Shown here: positions 57,906 to 64,000 of the stretch, piece by piece
Layout: each line of letters starts with the position of its first letter
Position numbering within the stretch: the first letter of the stretch is position 1
NCBI RefSeq assembly: GCF_014648255.1
Contig: NZ_BMQT01000010.1
Coordinates: forward strand, 124,001 to 188,000
Reading direction: 5' to 3'
Length of the DNA: 64,000 nt
Origin: Nocardioides albus
GTDB lineage: Bacteria > Actinomycetota > Actinomycetes > Propionibacteriales > Nocardioidaceae
Program-made: the position numbers and the translations under genes
Notes under the pieces: generated by a model
The model's input: only the letters and a program-made list of their open reading frames with translations
Database searches by the model: none
What the model was told of the DNA's origin: nothing

Positions 57906-60202
57906 TGCGTCACCACTGCAGCCTCACCTCCCGACTCGACGACCGCGACCGAGCCGTCGCGGTCGGTGCGGTAGACCTCGGTGCCGCTCTGCTCGAGCCC
58001 GTGGACCGTGGCTGTCGCAGGATGGCCGTAGTCGTTTCCGGCACCGACCGAGGTGAGCGCGACCTGCGCCCGCAGCGTACGCAGCCAGGGCAGGTCCTGG
58101 TAGCGGGAGCCGTGATGGGGCACCTTGAGCACATCGATGTCGAGCCCGGCCAGGTCGTCGGCGAGCCGGTCCTGGCCCTCCGGTTCGATGTCTCCGGTCA
58201 GCAGCAGACGCAGGCCACGGGACTCGACGAGGAGGACCACGCTCGCGTCGTTGGCCGTGGAGCCGTCCCCGGGGCCGCGGGTGTCTGCGTCGCCCGTCGG
58301 CCAGAGCACCTGGATCCGTGCCTCCCCGATGCTGGTCGTGGCCCCGTAGGGAGCCGGGACCGGCACCACTCCGCCCCCGGCCGCAGCCTCTCCCAGGTTC
58401 CGCACACCCTCGGGCGGGTCCTGGAGCCGCGAGGTCCACAGCTCACCGACCCGGCGCCCGAGGAAGACCCCGGCGACGCCGTTGACGTGATCGGCATGGA
58501 AGTGGGTGATCACCGCGAGCGGAACGTCCTCGATCTCGAGTCGGTCGAGACAGTCGTCGACCAGGTCCGGGTCGGGGCCGGCGTCCACGACCGCCGCGCT
58601 CCCCGGCCCGGTGCGCACCACCAGGGCATCACCTTGCCCGACATCGCACATCACCAGCACCCACCCCGGCGGAGGCCAGCCGGGGCTCGGCAGTCGCACC
58701 AGCGCAACCGCGAGCAGCACGAGACATCCGGCGGTTCCGGTGACCGGATGCCGCAGGATCCGCGGAGCCAGGAAGGCGATCGCGGCGCAGACGATCGCCA
58801 GTACCGCGAGGGCGAGCGGACCGGTCGCCCAGCCGACCTCCGCGGTCGGGAGGCCTGCACCGAAGCGGGCCACCGCGATGACCCAGGCGACGCACCAGGT
58901 CGCGAGCGTGCCCGCCACCTTGCCGAGCGGATCCCACACCAGGCCGAGCAGCCCACCCAGGAGCCCGAGCACGGTCGCAGGGGCGACGGCGGGCTCGACG
59001 AGCAGGTTGGCGAGCACCGCGACCAGGCTGACCTGACCCGAGATGGCAGCCACGACCGGGGTGCACGCCAGCTGCGCCGCCGCCGGGACCGCGATCGCCT
59101 CCGCGCACCACTGCGGCATCCAGCGGCGCAGCGCATCACGCCACGGTGGCCCGAAAAGCAGGATGCCGGCCGTGGCCAGCACCGAGAGCGTGAACCCGAT
59201 CGAGGTCGCCAGCCCCGGGTCGATCAACAACAGCCCGATCACCGCCGCTCCGAGCCCGCGCAGCGCTCGTTGTCGCCCGTTGTGTGTCATCGCCAGCAGC
59301 CCGACCGCACCCATCGCGGCAGCCCGTACGACGCTCGGCTCGGTGCGCGCGAGCACGATGAACCCGAGGATGCCGAAGACGCCGACCGCGTACAGGCCTC
59401 TCCCCCGCACCCCTGCCCATCTCGCAACGATGAGCAGGAACCCCACCACGAGCGTCAGGTTGGTGCCCGAGACCGCCAGCAGGTGGGTGAGACCGGTGGT
59501 GCGGAAGTCGTCCGCGAGGTCGTCGGAGAGGCCGGTGTCGTCACCGTCGACCAGCGCCGGCACCAGGGCGGCCTGGTCGGGAGGCCGGTGTGCCACGGCG
59601 TCCCGGATGGAGCCGCGCAGCTTCTCCGAGGCACGCCACCAGATCCCCGGACCGGCCACGACTCGCGGCTCTGCGGCGATCAGCAGTGCGGACTCCTCGT
59701 GCGAGTCGCTCTTCGCCAGCCGGCCCGTCGTAGACACGGTCGCCCCCAGCGGGACCTCTGCCCACGCTTCGTCACCGAGCACGACCACCGGCGTGCGCAG
59801 TCGGTAGACCACTCCGCGGCCTCTGACCTCCCGCACGCTGGCGCGCCGGAGCTGATGGGTCGCATACTCCCCGGTCACCTCCTTGGGGTCGGTGGTGACG
59901 GTGGCGATCACCCGCACCTGGGCCTTTCGGGCGGCCAGGTCCGCCACCGGGTTGTCGCTGACCCGAGCCGCGTGCAGACCCGCGGCGACCCCCGCCGCGG
60001 CGATCATCAGCACCAACGCCAGCGCCGTCGAGGCTCGCTTCCGGATCGCCCAGCCTCCACCGACGCCGACGACGACAACGAGCAGGACCAGCAGGGCCAC
60101 GCCTGAGCGTCCGCCCGCGACGACCACGGGCCCGGCCAACGCCCCCGCCCAGGCGCCCGCCCCGAGAAGCGGAAGGCGCAGGTCGCTTCGCAGGTCGTTC
60201 AC
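57902..60202 (-). CDS. comEC: ComEC/Rec2 competence membrane channel
   Basis: A 766-residue protein with many membrane helices, a conserved LLAVSGTNLTLVVGF in the Competence domain, and a C-terminal metallo-beta-lactamase-like domain (ITHFHADHVNG, then VLKVPHHGSRY). In transformable bacteria it passes single-stranded DNA into the cell. The GTG at 60202 overlaps the comEA stop (GTGA). Natural competence itself is not shown, since actinobacteria commonly keep these genes. Confidence 0.92.
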   Translation of the reverse strand: MNDLRSDLRLPLLGAGAWAGALAGPVVVAGGRSGVALLVLLVVVVGVGGGWAIRKRASTALALVLMIAAAGVAAGLHAARVSDNPVADLAARKAQVRVIATVTTDPKEVTGEYATHQLRRASVREVRGRGVVYRLRTPVVVLGDEAWAEVPLGATVSTTGRLAKSDSHEESALLIAAEPRVVAGPGIWWRASEKLRGSIRDAVAHRPPDQAALVPALVDGDDTGLSDDLADDFRTTGLTHLLAVSGTNLTLVVGFLLIVARWAGVRGRGLYAVGVFGILGFIVLARTEPSVVRAAAMGAVGLLAMTHNGRQRALRGLGAAVIGLLLIDPGLATSIGFTLSVLATAGILLFGPPWRDALRRWMPQWCAEAIAVPAAAQLACTPVVAAISGQVSLVAVLANLLVEPAVAPATVLGLLGGLLGLVWDPLGKVAGTLATWCVAWVIAVARFGAGLPTAEVGWATGPLALAVLAIVCAAIAFLAPRILRHPVTGTAGCLVLLAVALVRLPSPGWPPPGWVLVMCDVGQGDALVVRTGPGSAAVVDAGPDPDLVDDCLDRLEIEDVPLAVITHFHADHVNGVAGVFLGRRVGELWTSRLQDPPEGVRNLGEAAAGGGVVPVPAPYGATTSIGEARIQVLWPTGDADTRGPGDGSTANDASVVLLVESRGLRLLLTGDIEPEGQDRLADDLAGLDIDVLKVPHHGSRYQDLPWLRTLRAQVALTSVGAGNDYGHPATATVHGLEQSGTEVYRTDRDGSVAVVESGGEAAVVTQ

Positions 60203-61089
60203 AACGTGACCAGCGGTTTCAACGAGTCGTAGGTCTTCGGTCCGATCCCGTCGACCTCGAGCAGCTCGTCGACGGAGGTGAACGCGCCGTTCGAGGTGCG
60301 CCAGTCGATGATCGCCTGCGCGGTGACCGGCCCGACACCGGGCAGGGTCTCCAGCTCTTCGAGAGAGGCCGCGTTGAGGCTCACTCCCGGGCCGGACGCC
60401 CCAACAGGCGGACCACTGGCCCCGGGGCCCGCAGCGCCCGACCCGCCGTCGGGCGCGCCGACCACGATCTGCTGCCCGTCGCTGAGCAGCGCGGCGAGGT
60501 TGAGGCCGGCGAGGTGCTTGTGGGGCGCCCCTCCTGCCGCCTCGACGGCATCCACCACCCGCGATCCCGCCGGGAGCACGACGATGCCGGGCTTGGGCAC
60601 CTTGCCTTCCACATCGACCGTCACGGTCCCGGCCGACGCCCCCGCAGACGGCAGTGCCACCGAGCTTCCGGGCGCCGCCGAGCCGGTCGGCAACGGCACC
60701 AGCGGGGAGGCCGACGGCGCCGCCCGGGCGGCCGGCACCACCTCCGGGTCGGCGCGGATCATCCACCAGCAGGCCACCGCCAAACCGGCCACCAGCACCA
60801 GCGAGACGACGACCAGGTGCCACGGGCCGAGGCTCACCCGCCCGCGCAGCGGCTCCGGCAGCACCGCGTCGGGTGAGATCACGACCTGACGCCGAGACGC
60901 GTGGCGCCCCGGGACCGGCACCAGCGGATCCAGCTCGGCGGTGTCGGTCGCACCGGGCCCATCCCACCAGGGCGGCTGCCAGTCCTCCTCGCCCTCGTCC
61001 TCCTCCCCCGGCGGATCGAGCTCGGCGCGCAGCATCTCCAGACGCCTGGCGACGGCATCGGCGTGATCAGAGGTCGGTCGGGTCCGCAT
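60199..61089 (-). CDS. comEA: ComEA DNA-binding protein
   Basis: A 296-residue protein with an acidic cytoplasmic N terminus (DPPGEEDEGEEDWQPPWW), one membrane helix (about 92-112), an SLBB domain, and a helix-hairpin-helix pair at the C terminus (LETLPGVGPVTAQAIIDWR and VDGIGPKTYDSLKPL). It binds double-stranded DNA at the membrane for transport by ComEC. First gene of comEA-comEC-holA, all overlapping by 4 bp. Confidence 0.93.
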   Translation of the reverse strand: MRTRPTSDHADAVARRLEMLRAELDPPGEEDEGEEDWQPPWWDGPGATDTAELDPLVPVPGRHASRRQVVISPDAVLPEPLRGRVSLGPWHLVVVSLVLVAGLAVACWWMIRADPEVVPAARAAPSASPLVPLPTGSAAPGSSVALPSAGASAGTVTVDVEGKVPKPGIVVLPAGSRVVDAVEAAGGAPHKHLAGLNLAALLSDGQQIVVGAPDGGSGAAGPGASGPPVGASGPGVSLNAASLEELETLPGVGPVTAQAIIDWRTSNGAFTSVDELLEVDGIGPKTYDSLKPLVTL

Positions 61090-61197
61090 GGCGCCGAAAC
61101 TATGCGCCCGCGCCGACAGTTCCGAGCGCGATTTCAGCGCCTGTGGAGAACCCGATCCTCAACCGACCCTGTGGACGGCAACCGGCCCGGAAGCGAT

Positions 61198-61219
61198 GGT
61201 CTCGACAGGCTCGACCACC
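61198..61219. repeat. GGTCTCGACAGG-type REP-like element
   Basis: GGTCTCGACAGG with CTCGACCACC forms a short imperfect hairpin ending 9 bp before the degV stop. It belongs to the same loose family as the element at 41779. These elements tend to lie directly behind genes in Nocardioides-type genomes. Confidence 0.65.
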
Positions 61220-61228
61220 CAGGTCAGG

Positions 61229-62089
61229 TCAGAGTCGAGGCCCAACGACGACCGCCACACACCCCGGCCCGACATGCGCACCAAGCACCGCACCCAGCAC
61301 CCCGACACGTACGTCGCCGTCGATCTCGCCCTCGAGCTGCTCGGAGAGCCCATCCGCCATCGTCGCGGCACGATCGGGACTGCCCAGATGAGCGACGACG
61401 ACCTCGATGCCGTCTGCTTCCTCGCCTGCCTCGACCCCGAGGGCCTGCAGGCGTGCGATAGCCCGCTCGGACGTACGCACCCGCTCGCTCGGCACGACCC
61501 GCCCGTCCTCGATCGTGAGCAACGGCTTGACCGCCAACGCTGTGCCGAGCAGTGCAGCGGCAGCACCGATCCGCCCGCCTCGGCGCAGATACTCGAGGCT
61601 GTCGACGTAGAAGTAGGACCGGGTGGCAGCGGCCCGTTCCAGAGCAGCCTCGCGCGCTTCCGCAGCGCTCCCTCCGCGACCCACGACCGCCGCAGCGGCC
61701 ATCACCGCGAACCCGACGCCAGGCCCGACCAGGCGCGTGTCCACGGTTACGACCGGCACCGGCGCCTCCCGCGCCGCGAGCATCGAGGACTCGCACGTCG
61801 CGCTCAGCTCGGCGGAGAGGTGGATCGAGACGATCTCCTCGAAACCCTCCGCCGCGAGCTTGGCGTAGACCTCTGCCAGGAGCGCCGGCGAAGGCCGTGA
61901 CGTGGTCACGGTCTTGTGGGCGGCCAGAGCCGCCAGCAGCGCTTCCGGTGAGGTCTCCTCCACCCCGTCGTCGTACGACGTGCCATCCACGATCACCTGC
62001 AACGGCACCGATGTGATCAGCTCCGCGGCATCCCCGAGATCGGATGGAAGCATCGCGGTCGAGTCGGTCACGATCGCTACCCGGGCCAT
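61229..62089 (-). CDS. DegV family fatty-acid-binding protein
   Basis: A 286-residue DegV protein. MARVAIVTDSTAMLPSDL at the start, TTSRPSPALLAEVYAKL with the fatty-acid phosphate-contacting Thr/Ser, and YFYVDSLEYLRRGGRIG are family marks. DegV proteins bind fatty acids (FakB-like) and in Gram-positive bacteria feed them to a FakA kinase. ATG at 62089 is used. The end meets the REP element. Confidence 0.92.
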   Translation of the reverse strand: MARVAIVTDSTAMLPSDLGDAAELITSVPLQVIVDGTSYDDGVEETSPEALLAALAAHKTVTTSRPSPALLAEVYAKLAAEGFEEIVSIHLSAELSATCESSMLAAREAPVPVVTVDTRLVGPGVGFAVMAAAAVVGRGGSAAEAREAALERAAATRSYFYVDSLEYLRRGGRIGAAAALLGTALAVKPLLTIEDGRVVPSERVRTSERAIARLQALGVEAGEEADGIEVVVAHLGSPDRAATMADGLSEQLEGEIDGDVRVGVLGAVLGAHVGPGCVAVVVGPRL

Positions 62090-62252
62090 GACCGCAGCCT
62101 ATCGGGCCACTCCTACGTGACAGGAGACTGTGCTGAGCCATGAAGTGAGGACCCGTCGTCGCGGACCCTCTGATCCGGCGAAACCGGGCACGGCGGTCCG
62201 GCAGAGCCACTACTGTCGATCAGCCCCGTGTCCCTCGCACTCTGGAGGCATC

Positions 62253-62750
62253 ATGCCCCGTACCGTCCGTCGGATCCTCACCCTCCTCGCCGCTCTCGCG
62301 GCCGCCCTCACCCTGTACGTCGCGCCACCAGCCTCAGCCGCGACGTTCCTCACCCACTCCCAGGCCACCTCGCAGCTCAGCGCGGCGGGGATCAGCTGGA
62401 CCTCGAGCGGTGGGTGCAGCGACCGCAACAACCCCACCTGCACGTCCTTCTCGCAGATCCGGCAGACCACGATCAGCGGCATCAAGACGCTGAAGTCCGC
62501 CAGCGGTTGCGCCATCACGATCACCGGTGGCACCGAGACCGGCCACTCGGGCGGCACCTACAGCCACTGGAACGGCTACAAGCTCGACATCTCGAAGGGC
62601 ACCTGCATCGGGAACTACATCAAGAACAACTTCACCTACCTGGGCTACGTCTCCGGCTGGGGCTACCAGTACAGGTCCGGCTCGGGGAACCTCTACACCG
62701 ACGAGGGCAACCACTGGGACATCCTCTACTACAACTGCGGCGGCTGCTGA
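62253..62750 (+). CDS. secreted cysteine-rich M15-like protein
   Basis: A 165-residue exported protein with a signal peptide (LTLLAALAAALTLYVAPPASA, cleavage near residue 29). The mature part has six cysteines, including SGCAIT, GTCIGN and NCGGC at the end, probably disulfide-linked. S-H-W-N-G-Y-K-L-D and the later E-G-N-H-W-D recall the metal motifs (S-x-H-x-x-G-x-A-x-D; E-x-x-H-x-H/D) of M15-like D,D-peptidases, though the match is partial. RBS GGAGG precedes the ATG. Could be a cell-wall peptidase or a secreted toxin. Confidence 0.68.
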   Translation: MPRTVRRILTLLAALAAALTLYVAPPASAATFLTHSQATSQLSAAGISWTSSGGCSDRNNPTCTSFSQIRQTTISGIKTLKSASGCAITITGGTETGHSGGTYSHWNGYKLDISKGTCIGNYIKNNFTYLGYVSGWGYQYRSGSGNLYTDEGNHWDILYYNCGGC

Positions 62751-62770
62751 CCCCAGCGGCACCTAAAAGG

Positions 62771-62819
62771 ACCCTAGGAGTGCCACTCACGGATATACCG
62801 TGACTGGCACTCCTAGGGT
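62771..62819. terminator. long near-perfect stem-loop between convergent genes
   Basis: ACCCTAGGAGTGCCACTCACGG (two arms of 22 bp, one mismatch) flanks a 5-nt ATATA loop. It lies 20 bp after the M15-like gene and 16 bp before the leuS stop. It should serve as a bidirectional terminator, but the stem is much longer than usual, so a repeat of its own kind is also possible. Confidence 0.8.
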
Positions 62820-62835
62820 CAGGAGCAGGCAGTCG

Positions 62836-64000
62836 TCAGACGACGATGTTGACCAGCTTGGGCGCCCGGACGATGACCTTGCGTACGGTCTGCCCCTCGA
62901 TCGCGGCGGCGATCGTCGGGTCGGCCAGCGCGGCGGCCTCCAGGTCGGTCTCGGAGATCGAGGGCGATACCTCCAGGCGCGCACGCACCTTGCCCTTGAT
63001 CTGCACGACCGCCGTCACTACGTCCTCCACGAGCAGCTCGGGCAGAGGCGTCGGCCACGCGACCCGCGCAACTGTCGGCTCGTGCCCCAGACGCTCCCAC
63101 ATCTCCTCGGCGGTGTAGGGCGCGACCAGCGAGAGCAGGATCGCGACCGTCTCCGCGGCCTCACGTACGGCGGGGTCGGCGGGACCGACACCGGAGTCGA
63201 TCGCCTTCCGGGTCGCGTTGACCAGCTCCATCACGCGAGCCACGACCACGTTGAACCGGTAGGACTCGATCAGCTGCTCGGCCTCGGCGATGGTCTTGTG
63301 AGTCGTACGCCGCAGCGCGACGTCTCCACCGGCGACGTCGGCACCCGGGGAGGACGTCACGTCTCCGGCCAGGCGCCAGGCCCGCTGCAGGAACTTCACC
63401 GAACCCGCCGGCGAGACGTCGGCCCAGTCGATGTTGTCCTCCGGCGGGGAGGCGAAGACCAGCGTCAGCCGGGTCGCGTCGACGCCGAACTCCTCCAGCA
63501 CGTCCGACAGATTCACGCCGTTGCCCAGCGACTTCGACATCTTCTTGCCGCCGTTGATGACCTTGCCCTGGGACAGGTACGCCGAGAACGGCTCGTCCCA
63601 GTCGATCAGGCCGATGTCGCGCAGCGCCTTGGTGAAGAAGCGGGCGTACATCAGGTGCAGCACAGCGTGCTCGTCGCCGCCCAGGTAGAAGTCGACCGGG
63701 CCCCACTCCGAGGCCAGCTTCGAGTCGAACGCCTGGGTCTCGTCGTTGGGCGTCAGGTAGCGCAGGAAGTACCACGACGAGTCCACGAAGGTGTCCATCG
63801 TGTCCGAGTCACGCGTGGCCGGACCGCCACACTTCGGGCACGACACGTTGACCCACTCGGAGGCCGCCGCCAGCGGCGAGACACCCTTCGGCTTCAGGTC
63901 GGCTCCGGCCAGATCGGGCAGCTTCACCGGCAGCTGGTCGTCCGGCACCGGCACCTCGCCGTCGACCGGGCAGTGCACGATCGGGATCGGCGCGCCCCAG
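62836..64000 (-). CDS. leuS: leucyl-tRNA synthetase, 3' portion
   Basis: LeuRS attaches leucine to tRNA-Leu. The window holds only the C-terminal 388 codons; the frame is open through 64000. Seen are ASEWVNVSCPKCGGPATRDSDTMDTFVDSSW (zinc region), GGDEHAVLHLMYARFF, the KMSKS loop in KKMSKSLGN, and an anticodon-binding domain with RFNVVVARVMELVNA. Start lies outside the window. It converges on the M15-like gene. Confidence 0.96.
   Translation of the reverse strand, partial: WGAPIPIVHCPVDGEVPVPDDQLPVKLPDLAGADLKPKGVSPLAAASEWVNVSCPKCGGPATRDSDTMDTFVDSSWYFLRYLTPNDETQAFDSKLASEWGPVDFYLGGDEHAVLHLMYARFFTKALRDIGLIDWDEPFSAYLSQGKVINGGKKMSKSLGNGVNLSDVLEEFGVDATRLTLVFASPPEDNIDWADVSPAGSVKFLQRAWRLAGDVTSSPGADVAGGDVALRRTTHKTIAEAEQLIESYRFNVVVARVMELVNATRKAIDSGVGPADPAVREAAETVAILLSLVAPYTAEEMWERLGHEPTVARVAWPTPLPELLVEDVVTAVVQIKGKVRARLEVSPSISETDLEAAALADPTIAAAIEGQTVRKVIVRAPKLVNIVV

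Noticed and set aside
60203..60967. N-terminal extension of comEC into the comEA region
   Set aside because: The GTG at 60202 overlaps the comEA stop in GTGA form and the extension is a shadow of comEA.

Overview
The window is about 70 percent GC, dense with genes, and uses GTG starts, short ATGA/TGATG overlaps and SD-poor (probably leaderless) starts. It carries a CIRCE operator, a DtxR/IdeR-type iron box, a mycobacterial-type SOS box in front of imuA'-imuB-dnaE2, septum-formation lipoproteins and a DUF222/HNH gene. Together these point to a high-GC actinobacterium, most likely of the Nocardioides/Nocardioidaceae type (inference from content, not a database match). No rRNA, tRNA or CRISPR array was found.

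The conserved backbone lies mostly on the minus strand and follows the order known from mycobacteria: hrcA-dnaJ-rsmE, phoH-ybeY-CNNM-(deaminase-like)-era, hemW, lepA, rpsT, holA-comEC-comEA, degV. It ends in leuS, which runs off the right edge. The left end holds leuA with a newly read 13-residue Leu-rich leader peptide and attenuator-like hairpin, an EamA exporter cut by the window edge, two flavin-type proteins and two tandem septum-formation lipoproteins.

Accessory genes sit between the backbone blocks. At 6.5-12.5 kb are a siderophore-interacting flavoprotein coupled to era, a PD-(D/E)XK-like gene bracketed by two copies of a 54-bp palindrome, and a tmsA/tmsB-type pair for 10-methyl fatty acids. 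At 24-42 kb are the SOS mutasome, an ArsR-MFS-serine hydrolase operon with a clear operator, a secreted glycoside-hydrolase-like protein, an ECF sigma with a membrane partner, a kinase, cupin, NUDIX and PPOX genes, and the HNH gene next to REP-like repeats. At 44-54 kb are a lipoprotein, an ECF42-type sigma divergent from its DGPF protein, PhoD, and a WXG-type polymorphic toxin locus: two paralogous zinc-metalloprotease toxins, one intact candidate immunity gene and one deleted remnant.

The most unusual structure is a family of 21-bp repeat arrays at 18.2, 25.0, 30.9 and 56.8 kb. Each has head-to-head halves around a centre (clearly palindromic in two arrays), an exact 21-bp period and a conserved GACGTCA-like core. 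Each lies within about a dozen bases of the stop codon of a minus-strand gene. A second, 32-bp-period repeat interrupts the dnaE2 coding sequence in frame. I know of no described family that fits these arrays. They and the toxin locus are the best candidates for something new.
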